Below, one piece after another: positions 38,113 to 46,512 of a DNA stretch of 52,102 nt (its first letter is position 1; each line of letters opens with the position of its first letter). Source of the DNA: an uncultured Hyphomicrobiales bacterium (lineage in GTDB: Bacteria; Pseudomonadota; Alphaproteobacteria; Rhizobiales; Devosiaceae); assembly GCA_903842455.1 (NCBI GenBank), contig CAIMLX010000092.1, positions 1 to 52,102 of the forward strand, in the 5' to 3' direction. The notes under the pieces were generated by a model. That model was not told the DNA's origin. It made no database searches and worked only from the letters and a program-made list of their open reading frames with translations. A program made the position numbers and the translations under genes.

Positions 38113-38457
38113 CTAACGCGCCCCCCCAGGCTGAGCTGCGACCTGCGGTTCCTCGCCAACCTCGCCCCGCCGATAGGGCAATAGATCCATAAGGCCATCC
38201 GGTCCTACGCGTAAAACCTTCACCACGCGAACGTTGGTTCTTAACAGCGACGGTTGTCCCGAATCTGTTGCTGTCCGACGGGGATCAACCTTGCCGCTGT
38301 TCGGCAGCTGATCCTGATCTTGCCCCGGCAACGCCTCCACCGAAATCCTTATTTCGAACCTTGGCATGACTAATTCAGCTATTGGTTTTGCAATAAATAT
38401 TGCTGCCGCAATAGCAAACAGTGCGACCACTATTACTCGTTTCACTCTCGACCGCAT
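38113..38457 (-). CDS. Small single-pass membrane protein, 114 aa
   Basis: It begins MRSRVKRVIVVALFAIAAAIFIAKPIAELVMP: a basic start and one TM (about residues 8-30), so the remaining 80 residues face the periplasm or the protein is exported. The tail contains NVRVVKVLRVGPDGLMDLLPYRRGE and a Pro/Gly/Ala-rich end. It lies 82 bases downstream of the 1097-aa coiled-coil gene in the same direction, with GGTGA near the start. No family is recognised. It could be a membrane partner of the giant proteins. Confidence 0.55.
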   Translation of the reverse strand: MRSRVKRVIVVALFAIAAAIFIAKPIAELVMPRFEIRISVEALPGQDQDQLPNSGKVDPRRTATDSGQPSLLRTNVRVVKVLRVGPDGLMDLLPYRRGEVGEEPQVAAQPGGAR

Positions 38458-38539
38458 TCACGTCACCAGCCACAATTTAAATTGCAGAGAGAAGGTGGAC
38501 CGCAACACGAACGCGCCGAATATTTTTCCACGACATCCG

Positions 38540-41500
38540 CTACTCTTGGGTCTCGGATTCCGACTTTGAATTCTTACCCCGACGCGAGCTTCCGTTCCCG
38601 ATGGATTGCGTTACCACGCCATTGAGTGCCACCAATCGATCCACGGTCACCTCGGCAGCCCGTCGTGTGCTTTCCTCAACAAGCTGCGTGGCCTGCTCGA
38701 TACGCCTCACCGCCGATTTTTCCTGACTGGCCAACCTCGACAATACAGCCTCACTGCTGCTGCTAAGGTTCTGCTGCACCTGGTCGACCGTCTGAGAAAC
38801 CTGTTTCACCAGCTTCGCCGAAACCTGCGCCAAGGTTTCCGCCGACGCTTCGGTTGAACGAGACACTGTTGTCTCGAGGTCGCGATTGGACTGGCGGAGG
38901 AAGGATCCGACCGAAGCAGTTGCTTCGCCGATCGTTTCTCGCATCTGTTTAATGCTGGACGTCAGCCCCTGATTGAGTTTTTCCGTCTCAGCGCCGAGCG
39001 CCGCCCGCAGGCTCTGCGCCCCGCCACCAATCCGCTCGAGCAGACCATCGGTTTCGCGCTCAGCCACTCGCCCGACCTCCTCGATACCACTCGATATGAC
39101 CTTGTCCAGAATTGCTACTCTTGCATCAAAAGCCGTGAGCAGCCCGGATTTCTCCCCTTCAAGCAGGCGCGCAATGTCGGCCGCGAAAGACTCCAGTTCT
39201 CCGCGCAGCATCGTCGTCTCATCTGAGATCGACCCTCTGAGTCCGACCGTACGCGCCCTCAGTTCTTCGCGCACTTTGCCAAGATGGTCTTCGGAGTCCG
39301 CCGCAAGCTTTGCAGTCCCCGCGGCAATGCCGCTGCTTATCTTTGTACCGGTATCAGCCAGCGTCTGTTCAAACTCGTGGGAAGCGGCGTGCAGTCGGTC
39401 AGTGAACTCCTGCCCGCGCGATCGAATGATCGCTTCGAGCACCTGCCCACGCGCCTCCAGCACAGTCTCGATGACATTGACCTGCCGCTCAACTTCCTGT
39501 GCGCGCTTGACATCCGCGTCCTCAGCGATGGCCTTTAGGCGCACCAAGTGCTGTTCCAGCGCCGTTTCCAGTTGTTCGTTACCCCCTACCAGGAAGAGCT
39601 CAAGGCTCGAGACCTTCTGCGTCACGACCCGCTGCATCCGGCCGGCTTGGTCCTCAATCCGATGCGTGGCGTCCGCAACCGCGTCCTCCAAGCTACGTGT
39701 CCGTCCGTCCAGTGCACTCTGGAAGGAGGCGGTACGGACGGAGAATCCATTCACCAACTCAGATATGACTCGATCCAGCGGCACAGTCGCTGCCGCCGCC
39801 GCAACGCTGAAATCGCGTTTTGCGGCCTCCATTTGCGTAGCTACGCCCGTGATGATTTCTTGTGCCGAGCTTGTAAGGTCGGCTGTCGCCGCCCGCGCGC
39901 CCTGCGCAATGTGATCGGCGGCCCGCCTTGACGATGACTCGAGCCGCGCTTCGTCCTGCTGAACCTCTTGCTGCAGCTTATCGACGGCACCTGCAAAGAC
40001 CGACCGGAGCTGCTCAGTGGCCGCTGCTATGGCAGCGGATATCGCTGAGGTATCTTGCACCAACCGCTGGCGATCGCTTTGTAGTGAAGCCTCCCGCGTG
40101 GACGCAAGCTGCTGGGAGTGCTGGCTCAGCAACGTGCCATAACGGTCCGCTCCCGCATCAAGTCCACGCTCGATAGAAGCTAACTCCGAACCGAGACGCG
40201 CCGACAGTTCCTGAATCCCGTTTTCGACAATTGCCGACAATTCATCGGCGATGCGCGAATTGAGCTGGTTATGCTCGGCCGTCGCGATGCTGAACTTGTC
40301 TGTCGACATACTGATCGTGTCACGCATCGCCTGTAGCGCTGACGTCAAATGGTTTGCACGGTCATCAACCAACTCGAGAGAGCCTTCAAGCGTATCCGCC
40401 ATCCGAACGGATAGTTCCTGGCCAGCCTGGACCAGCTGACGCTGAAAGCCCGTCAGCTCCATGGTGAGTTTATCTGCTAGTCCCAGCGCATCGACCGACA
40501 GCGTGTGATGCAACTGCCCCGCACTGTGTTGCAGGGTATCGGTGATCTGCACAGCAGCAGAAATGCGATCGCCCGCCTGATCCAGAGCCGGCATTAGGCT
40601 CCCCTGCAGCTGCCCAGTCATCTCCTCGAGCTTAGCCATGCGGCGACTGACGTCGTCGTTAATCTGTTCGATCCGCGCGACCCACGCCTCACCCGCCTTG
40701 CCCCAGGACTCCTCGACCTTCGCCGATATCTCATTGCTACCGGAAGCGACAACGCGCAGGTATTCGGCCGAACTGCTTTGCAGACGACCTTCGAGCCGCG
40801 TTGCCGCGCCGTCCAGTCCCTGGCTAATGAAGTCCTCGGCGCCCTTGAGGTGCTCCATCGCCGAATTGGACCGCGCGTCCATCACATCATTGAGCCGATC
40901 CAGCGCCGAGCTCAACGCTGCCCGCAACTCGTCTTGATGACCTTCAAGCACAGCCCTAACGCTCGTTGCGCCAGCCGACATAAGTTCGCCGGCCGACCGT
41001 AACCCTTCGTCAAGCCGGATCACAACGGGATCGATCCGTTGGGTGACAACGTCATTAACCTTCTGCGCCATGCCCTCCGCCACGCCGGCCAAGATGGCGG
41101 TGATGTCAATATTGACTTCTTCAAGTGTACCGCGAACGTAATTGCCTGACTCAATGAGCTGCCTGCTGACATCGAGCAACTCGCTGCTCATCGCCTCGCG
41201 TGACTCCTTCACCACGCTCCGTACCTGATCGGTCGCACCAACCACAGTGTCGCGCTGCAACGACAGCTCATGCACCAGAGTGCTCAGACGTAGCTCGTTG
41301 TCAGAAAAGGTTCGCTCAAGCGCCTCAACCTCTCGCCGAATCCGGCTTTCGATCTCAACTGTCTTGTCAAGGCTGCGGTTCAGCTGTTCATTCAGCGCCT
41401 TGAGCTCACTGCTGACCGCACTGCGGATTGGCAATATATTACTGCCCGCCCACGACGCTGGTTCAGAGAACCGTTCAATGCTGGCTGCGAGCCTTTCCGA

Positions 41501-41833
41501 CGCCGTTTCGAAGTCGTCCATCCGACTTCTAATGCTGCCCATGAGCCGGACAACGATGAGGGGCAAGGCTGCGATGAACACAGCTTGAGCCGATTGCATC
41601 GACGTCCAAAACTCCGCCGAAACCAGCCGATCTAAGTTCGGAAGCAGATGCGCGACAGCGATTGCGGCTGCCCAGAGTCCCGTCCCAACCAACGCCAGCA
41701 TCTCGTTAGTCGCTGGACGTGACTCCCATTCCGCCTGCGGTTCCGCCCGGTTGTACCCGCTATCATTGGCCGACGCGCGCGCCTCGCCATTGCGAGTTGG
41801 GCCACCTGCCGCCCGGACACTCTGGATCTTCAT
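38540..41833 (-). CDS. Large membrane-anchored coiled-coil protein, GPR N-terminus-like, 1097 aa
   Basis: The start ATG 41833 (MKIQSVRAAGG) follows GAGAG; the frame stays open to 41938 but the extra residues look non-coding. Two TMs (about 45-64 and 82-100) form a hairpin. Then comes a segment containing SIERFSEPAS, IRSAVSSELKALNEQLNRSL and IRREVEALERTFSDNELRL, which matches from memory the conserved region after the TMs of GPR/RgsE. Some 850 residues of continuous helix follow (units such as ALDGRTRSLEDAVADATHRIE), ending in a Lys/Ser/Glu-rich tail. It lacks the GPR-type C-terminal domain, which is present in the downstream 1967-aa protein. Confidence 0.75.
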   Translation of the reverse strand: MKIQSVRAAGGPTRNGEARASANDSGYNRAEPQAEWESRPATNEMLALVGTGLWAAAIAVAHLLPNLDRLVSAEFWTSMQSAQAVFIAALPLIVVRLMGSIRSRMDDFETASERLAASIERFSEPASWAGSNILPIRSAVSSELKALNEQLNRSLDKTVEIESRIRREVEALERTFSDNELRLSTLVHELSLQRDTVVGATDQVRSVVKESREAMSSELLDVSRQLIESGNYVRGTLEEVNIDITAILAGVAEGMAQKVNDVVTQRIDPVVIRLDEGLRSAGELMSAGATSVRAVLEGHQDELRAALSSALDRLNDVMDARSNSAMEHLKGAEDFISQGLDGAATRLEGRLQSSSAEYLRVVASGSNEISAKVEESWGKAGEAWVARIEQINDDVSRRMAKLEEMTGQLQGSLMPALDQAGDRISAAVQITDTLQHSAGQLHHTLSVDALGLADKLTMELTGFQRQLVQAGQELSVRMADTLEGSLELVDDRANHLTSALQAMRDTISMSTDKFSIATAEHNQLNSRIADELSAIVENGIQELSARLGSELASIERGLDAGADRYGTLLSQHSQQLASTREASLQSDRQRLVQDTSAISAAIAAATEQLRSVFAGAVDKLQQEVQQDEARLESSSRRAADHIAQGARAATADLTSSAQEIITGVATQMEAAKRDFSVAAAAATVPLDRVISELVNGFSVRTASFQSALDGRTRSLEDAVADATHRIEDQAGRMQRVVTQKVSSLELFLVGGNEQLETALEQHLVRLKAIAEDADVKRAQEVERQVNVIETVLEARGQVLEAIIRSRGQEFTDRLHAASHEFEQTLADTGTKISSGIAAGTAKLAADSEDHLGKVREELRARTVGLRGSISDETTMLRGELESFAADIARLLEGEKSGLLTAFDARVAILDKVISSGIEEVGRVAERETDGLLERIGGGAQSLRAALGAETEKLNQGLTSSIKQMRETIGEATASVGSFLRQSNRDLETTVSRSTEASAETLAQVSAKLVKQVSQTVDQVQQNLSSSSEAVLSRLASQEKSAVRRIEQATQLVEESTRRAAEVTVDRLVALNGVVTQSIGNGSSRRGKNSKSESETQE

Positions 41834-42137
41834 AATATCTCTCACCGTCAATGTGCCCCCATAGTTGCAGGTCCGCACGCGCATGAAAGGCTTAATCAGT
41901 CCATCTTGAACCCGTTGTAGGTCGGAGATTGCCGTCAAGCACCCAGGTCACCACCTTCGCTCCGGCACCGCATCGTCGCGGCTGCAAACCGTGCAAGCGC
42001 TCCCAGGCCCGATAGAAATCCGCCACCAATCGCTCCACTGCAATGCGATCCGCTTCATTATGGCGCAAATCTCTCAGCCATTCCGGTGCGAAACCGGCTA
42101 ATGCTGCCGGCGACAATAGGGCTCGGACAAGTATGAG
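41834..42137. other. Divergent intergenic region between the coiled-coil gene and the signalling operon
   Basis: About 300 bases from which both the minus-strand coiled-coil gene and the plus-strand signalling operon are read. A weak frame on the minus strand (41892-42116) is listed separately. No palindrome or clear promoter is recognised. Confidence 0.4.
41892..42116 (-). CDS. Possible short protein upstream of the coiled-coil gene, about 74 aa
   Basis: A frame with coding-like content, APEWLRDLRHNEADRIAVERL followed by VADFYRAWERLHG, reads into the coiled-coil gene 58 bases downstream. The only ATGs lie inside the oppositely oriented operon gene, so a start at TTG 42116 would be needed and it has no ribosome site. 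It may be a decayed or truncated gene. I cannot assign a family. Confidence 0.25.
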   Translation of the reverse strand: MSPAALAGFAPEWLRDLRHNEADRIAVERLVADFYRAWERLHGLQPRRCGAGAKVVTWVLDGNLRPTTGSRWTD

Positions 42138-42638
42138 ATGATCTGTCGTTTCGGGAATGGTTTCCGTCGGAGTGCACTGGTAGCTGCGCTCGCGCTGCTC
42201 ACTGCGCCGGGTACAAGTGCCGCGGAACTGCGGCTCACCTGGGTTGCGGACGAACGTGTGGTGCATGAGACAGTGGTCGATCTGCCGCAACTGGACGAGC
42301 TGCCGCAGACAACCCTTGTTACCAAGACGCCGTGGACGTCAGGTATGACAACATTTGTCGGCCCAGAACTCGGCACGTTGGCGAAGTTGGGCCCGGGGAA
42401 CGCCGTTTCCGCGGATCTCCACGCTTTGAACGACTACAGCGCTTCCGTCCCGGCCGAGGATTGGATCGATTATGATGTGATCCTAACGACAAGAATCAAC
42501 GGCGCGGCGCCGAGGGTCTATGAGAAAGGGCCTTACTGGCTTATGTACCCACTTGATCAGATGCCGCAGCCCACGCCACAGATTTACATCACACGAATGA
42601 TCTGGCAGGTTGATTCAATTAGGTTTTATATTGAATAA
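42138..42638 (+). CDS. Secreted molybdopterin-oxidoreductase-fold protein, 166 aa
   Basis: A signal peptide (RRSALVAALALLTAPGTSAA) precedes a small domain with LDELPQTTLVTKTPW, TTFVGPELGTLAKLGPG, ALNDYSASVPAEDW and KGPYWLMYPLDQM. This is the short form of the oxidoreductase molybdopterin-binding fold found next to membrane sensor kinases in alphaproteobacteria. The mature protein has no cysteine, so it cannot ligate molybdenum like sulfite oxidase; a ligand-binding sensor role is more likely. Its last codons overlap the histidine kinase gene. Confidence 0.8.
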   Translation: MICRFGNGFRRSALVAALALLTAPGTSAAELRLTWVADERVVHETVVDLPQLDELPQTTLVTKTPWTSGMTTFVGPELGTLAKLGPGNAVSADLHALNDYSASVPAEDWIDYDVILTTRINGAAPRVYEKGPYWLMYPLDQMPQPTPQIYITRMIWQVDSIRFYIE

Positions 42639-44295
42639 GAATTCAATTCTTTGGTATGGCGCCGCAACCGCGCTCGGCATAATGATGATTGTGTCGACTG
42701 TTTGGGTGTACCAAAGTTACGTTGCACAGAGAAATGAACTAGATACCACAGTCCGCACATCGGCCTGGATTGTGTTTCAGACTGCACTCGAGTTCAACAC
42801 ATTGGATGCAGCTCTATCTGTATGTCGCCAGAACAAGGTGTGCAATGGCGAAATGGTCCTTCTTCGTGCAGAAATATTTGCATCTCGTCTGGATGTACTG
42901 GCAAATTCGGCTGAGACCGATATGTTGAATTTTGTCGGGCCGTACAAAACTACTTTGAATGACACATACCGAAAGCTATCGGCTGTTTTTCGTCGCTATC
43001 CGCCGGAATTGGCTGAGCTTAAGGGTGGAGAAATTTTAGCGGCGGTGGCAAATGAAGTCGGCGGCTTCAGGGTTACGCTTCAGCAGATCCTGCGTGACGC
43101 CACCATCTACAACTCCGATATCGAGCAGCGGGCGGCACTGCTATCCTCGACCGATCCGGCAATTCCATTTGCCGGTTTGTGGGCGTCGGCCGTCGCCCTG
43201 ATTCTTTCGTTGGTGGTGCAGGTCAAGCGAACGCGTCGTGTCCTGAGCGAAGTTCAGAGCCTCCGCCGCGACGATTACGAGCGACAGCGAAGTACAATAA
43301 ACCTCCTTGATACCCTGCGTTCACCGATCATCGTCGTCTTGGCCGACGGAACCGTCGCTTACTGCAACACCGCCGCTAAACAAGCCTTTGGCGTCTCCCA
43401 CGGACAGCAGGAACCGTTCGCGCTTATGCCAGACCTGATGACAGTGTGCGCTCCAGGCGGTAGCGGCGTAGTTTCGATCGAGACGCTGACGAAAGGTCGA
43501 CGCTCTTTTCAATGCAGCGGCAACACGTTTGCCTGGTCTGGCGCCGCCGCAACCTTGTATGCTCTAAACGACAACTCCGTTGAGCGCGATGCGCAGCTGG
43601 CAGCCATCGAGACTGGCAGGCTGGTCGTTCTGGGTGAATTGTCATCTTCGATCGCACATGAGCTGAGTCAACCCCTGTCAACGATTAAAATGGCTTCGCT
43701 GAATGCCAGAATGCTGCTGGCCAAGGGGGCGGCGGACGCCGCTAACCAAAAGCTCAACCGCATCGACGACCAAGTAGACCGAGCCGCACGTATCATCAGC
43801 AACATCAGGAAGCTTGCCATACCAAACAAGACGGAGGGCATTTTCAACGTCCGCAAATCGATCGACACCTGCATCAGTCTGGTTGGGCAGCAGTTCGCCG
43901 TTGCCAACTTGCGCATTCACACGGACTTTCATTGCGCCATCGAGCCGTTGGTTAACGGCAATTCGACCCTGTTTGAGGTCGCGGTAACGAACCTGTTGAT
44001 CAACGCACGGGACGCCTTTGTCGGCCGTTCCCTTACCGGCGGCGATGGCGTTGTTCGAATCTCAGTCGAGTGTGGGGAGAGGCTCCTCATTGTTGTGCGC
44101 GACAATGCGGGTGGAATCGAACCGGCGATACTGCCGCGCTTGTTTGAAAGCTTTGCGACCACCAAGATGGGGGTGGGTATGGGGCTTGGGCTCTCTATCA
44201 GCCGGCGGTCGATTGAAGACATGGGCGGTTCATTGGTCGCAGCAAACGACTCGGAGGGAGCGGTGTTTACCATCGAGGTTCCGGTGGCAGCATGA
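42631..44295 (+). CDS. Membrane sensor histidine kinase with PAS domain, 554 aa
   Basis: TM1 lies at about residues 7-28. A periplasmic domain of roughly 150 residues contains Cys65 and Cys71 (VCRQNKVC). TM2 (AGLWASAVALILSLVV) leads to a coiled linker and a PAS-like domain (LRSPIIVVLADGTVAYCNTAA). The kinase core has H343 in SSSIAHELSQPLSTIK, DctB/NtrB-like, then NLLINARDAF, RDNAGGIEP and GMGLGLSISR. The start is a TTG: 42631, overlapping the preceding stop with AGG seven bases ahead, is preferred over TTG 42610. It presumably senses the secreted partner and phosphorylates one or both regulators encoded next. Confidence 0.88.
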   Translation: MNKNSILWYGAATALGIMMIVSTVWVYQSYVAQRNELDTTVRTSAWIVFQTALEFNTLDAALSVCRQNKVCNGEMVLLRAEIFASRLDVLANSAETDMLNFVGPYKTTLNDTYRKLSAVFRRYPPELAELKGGEILAAVANEVGGFRVTLQQILRDATIYNSDIEQRAALLSSTDPAIPFAGLWASAVALILSLVVQVKRTRRVLSEVQSLRRDDYERQRSTINLLDTLRSPIIVVLADGTVAYCNTAAKQAFGVSHGQQEPFALMPDLMTVCAPGGSGVVSIETLTKGRRSFQCSGNTFAWSGAAATLYALNDNSVERDAQLAAIETGRLVVLGELSSSIAHELSQPLSTIKMASLNARMLLAKGAADAANQKLNRIDDQVDRAARIISNIRKLAIPNKTEGIFNVRKSIDTCISLVGQQFAVANLRIHTDFHCAIEPLVNGNSTLFEVAVTNLLINARDAFVGRSLTGGDGVVRISVECGERLLIVVRDNAGGIEPAILPRLFESFATTKMGVGMGLGLSISRRSIEDMGGSLVAANDSEGAVFTIEVPVAA

Positions 44296-44693
44296 TTGGA
44301 GGAGAACACGCCGAGACAGTACTGATCTGTGACGACGAAATTGACCTGGTTGCTGAGCTTGGAGACTTATTCGTGGCCTTCGGCTGGGGAACAGTCACCA
44401 GCCATACGTATCCTGAGGCTATCGCCGCGTTGACGGAGGGTATTCCAGTCAGTTGCTTACTCACCGACCGAGCAATGCCGGGCGGCAGCGGCGACGACCT
44501 GATTGCTTTCGCGCTGAGCCTGCCAGTTCAACAGCGCCCCAAAGTGCTTGTCCTCATGACCGGCGTGCCAGACCTGAGGGCGAATAGTAGCGAGGCGCTA
44601 GCCGACCTCATTGTAGAAAAGCCCTTCGATCCTGCCTGGTTGCAGGAACAGATGACACGCCTCTTGCACCGTAACCACCGAGTAGACGAATGA
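44292..44693 (+). CDS. Single-domain response regulator, 133 aa
   Basis: It is receiver only, with the acidic pair ICDDE (Asp14, Asp15), phospho-acceptor Asp59 in LLTDRAMPGGSGDDL, a Thr in LVLMTGV and Lys110 in VEKPFD. There is no output domain. It overlaps the kinase gene by four bases (ATGA) and the next regulator gene by four, so the three are translationally coupled. It may be a phosphate sink or a relay between kinase and the DNA-binding regulator, or act by protein contact. Confidence 0.9.
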   Translation: MIGGEHAETVLICDDEIDLVAELGDLFVAFGWGTVTSHTYPEAIAALTEGIPVSCLLTDRAMPGGSGDDLIAFALSLPVQQRPKVLVLMTGVPDLRANSSEALADLIVEKPFDPAWLQEQMTRLLHRNHRVDE

Positions 44694-45433
44694 CCTCCAA
44701 GACCCGGGTGCTCCTCGTAGACGATGAGGAGCCATTGGCGGAAGAGCTAGCCGATTTCCTCAGGATAAGTGGCCTGACGGTAGTTGTTCGTCACAATGCA
44801 ATCGACTCCCTCCAGGCTCTCAATACCGATCCAACAATCTCACACCTCGTGACGGACATTTCGATCGGCCCCCTCAGCGGGCTCGAATTGCTGCGGAAGG
44901 TCAAGCAGACATCACACGGTGCGCGCCTGCGCTGCATCGTCTTCTCGGGACATGCAAGTGTCGACAATCTGCTCGCCGCGCTGCGCCTGGGTGTTGCCGA
45001 TTTCCTCCCAAAGCCAGTGGGGGGCCACGAACTGCTCGATGCGATACGGCGCTGCTCTGCACCAGACGTAGCGCAACGAGTTGAGGCGGCAACGCCTCTT
45101 GATACGGCATCATTGCTGTTGGCAGCGCGCAAGCGACGCGATGCCCTTTTCGGACCCGAGCTGTTTGATGATCCCGTCTGGAACATGTTGCTCGACCTGC
45201 GCGACTCTACCCTGCGCGGCAAGCCGGTCACTGTCAGCGACCTGTGTTCGGCCTCTGGTTCGTCTCAGACAACCGCACTAAGGCGCTTGAATGAACTCCA
45301 GGCTATGGGACTTATAGAACGCAGTCCGGACTCCCAAGATAGGCGACGAATATTCGTGCGGTCGACAGAACGCGGCGACCGACTTATGGAGACCTTCGCT
45401 ACTTGGTTCTCGTCAATGGTCGGAGCGGGGTAA
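44690..45433 (+). CDS. Response regulator, receiver plus MarR-like winged helix, 247 aa
   Basis: The receiver has LLVDDEEP, phospho-acceptor Asp56 in HLVTDISIGPLSG, GHAS and Lys108 in DFLPKPVGG. After a linker, residues about 155-240 form a winged-helix domain: MLLDLRDSTLRGKPVTVSDLCSASGSSQTTALRRLNELQAMGLIERSPDSQDRRRIFVRSTERG, with the DxRR wing of MarR-type regulators. REC fused to a MarR-like output is uncommon compared with OmpR or NarL outputs. It ends the four-gene operon. Confidence 0.9.
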   Translation: MTSKTRVLLVDDEEPLAEELADFLRISGLTVVVRHNAIDSLQALNTDPTISHLVTDISIGPLSGLELLRKVKQTSHGARLRCIVFSGHASVDNLLAALRLGVADFLPKPVGGHELLDAIRRCSAPDVAQRVEAATPLDTASLLLAARKRRDALFGPELFDDPVWNMLLDLRDSTLRGKPVTVSDLCSASGSSQTTALRRLNELQAMGLIERSPDSQDRRRIFVRSTERGDRLMETFATWFSSMVGAG

Positions 45434-45483
45434 GAGCCAGGCGTGTACTGGGTCGCCTCAATCGCCCGACCAGAAACGTCGGG

Positions 45484-45750
45484 CTAGCGCATGGCGATAG
45501 ACAAAAACCACCCGACAATCCCGCTGGCAACCGAAGTCCCACCGACAGCGATCGCCGACAGATAATGGCCTGATACTGCCAGCCAGACTATGCTCCACAA
45601 TATCAATGACGGAACAACCGCAAAAACGACGATCTTCTGAAATCTGCTGAGATGATCCTCAGCGACCCGGAAGTCCAACTCCGGAAAGCGAGTCGTCCGA
45701 CTTTCGTCTTCTGGCGACCGCCATTTCGATCTCGCCGACTGATTATTCAT
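45484..45750 (-). CDS. Small two-TM membrane protein, 88 aa
   Basis: The ATG at 45750 has a perfect GAGGAGGT five bases upstream, so the first in-frame ATG (45768) is not used. A charged 40-residue cytosolic part precedes two TM segments (VVFAVVPSLILWSIVWLAV and IAVGGTSVASGIVGWFLSIAM). The GG/ASG pattern in the second helix suggests helix packing or oligomerisation. It resembles the DUF2335 or phage-holin-like small membrane proteins only in size and layout; no family is assigned. Confidence 0.7.
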   Translation of the reverse strand: MNNQSARSKWRSPEDESRTTRFPELDFRVAEDHLSRFQKIVVFAVVPSLILWSIVWLAVSGHYLSAIAVGGTSVASGIVGWFLSIAMR

Positions 45751-45795
45751 TCTGACCTCCTCACACACAACCCCAGACCCAGCCGCAAAAGCATT

Positions 45796-46194
45796 TCAGC
45801 CAGCAAGCTTGAGTTCGGGAAACCGCGGTTGACCAGCAAAGTTTGGTGCCTCGGGCTCGAAACCCAGCTGCACCGTGAACAAGCGCCAATCCGGCCTCCC
45901 TTTCATCACAGACGGCCGCATGACAACGTAATAACGCGCCCCAGGAGACTCACTGAACGCGACCGCAATGTCTAAATCATCAGTCGAATTGAGCTCGTTC
46001 CGGAATTCTCGGCGCAGTGAAAGCACCACGGGAAGCAGATTTGTTTCGACGATCAGCATGTCAGCCGCGTTAATCAGCGAACGACTTCCTGCATCACCAG
46101 TCGCGTTGACGACAAATGATGCGAATCTGTATTGGGCAAGCATATCCTGTAGCTTGTCCGACCGACTAAAATCTGCATCAACGATACCGAGCAT
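45796..46194 (-). CDS. Unknown protein, 132 aa
   Basis: It begins MLGIVDADFSRSDKLQDML and has alternating strands and helices (ASFVVNATGDA, DMLIVETNLLPVVLSLRREF, GARYYVVMRPSV). The start, with Asp residues after a hydrophobic strand, recalls a receiver-like or Rossmann-like fold without the full motif set. It is 45 bases upstream of the two-TM protein gene in the same direction. I do not recognise it. Confidence 0.55.
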   Translation of the reverse strand: MLGIVDADFSRSDKLQDMLAQYRFASFVVNATGDAGSRSLINAADMLIVETNLLPVVLSLRREFRNELNSTDDLDIAVAFSESPGARYYVVMRPSVMKGRPDWRLFTVQLGFEPEAPNFAGQPRFPELKLAG

Positions 46195-46512
46195 TTCCGT
46201 GTCCCAGACACGCCGAATTCAAACCCGGCCAGTCATGGTACGAGGGCACGTACACATCATTCCACGCCAAAACACACCATTTTGGGGCGCGGCCCAGTGC
46301 TTCAACTCCACTATGACTAGGAGCACTGAGCCAGTGAGCGGCAAGTAAGGGTGTCGAGTAGTGGTGGCCTGGCGCCGAACCAGTTGATGATGGCTCAGAG
46401 GGTGAACGTCCCCGACGTTACCCTAGCATCAGGAGGGTAGCGACCTTGGCGAAACCTCTCTAACTATCGGAGCGCCAGCCTCAACCCGCCACGGCGCTTG
46501 AGCGAATTCAAA
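46195..46512. other. Gene-free spacer
   Basis: About 320 bases between the unknown protein and the broken mucR gene. No frame, hairpin or repeat is supported. Confidence 0.4.
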
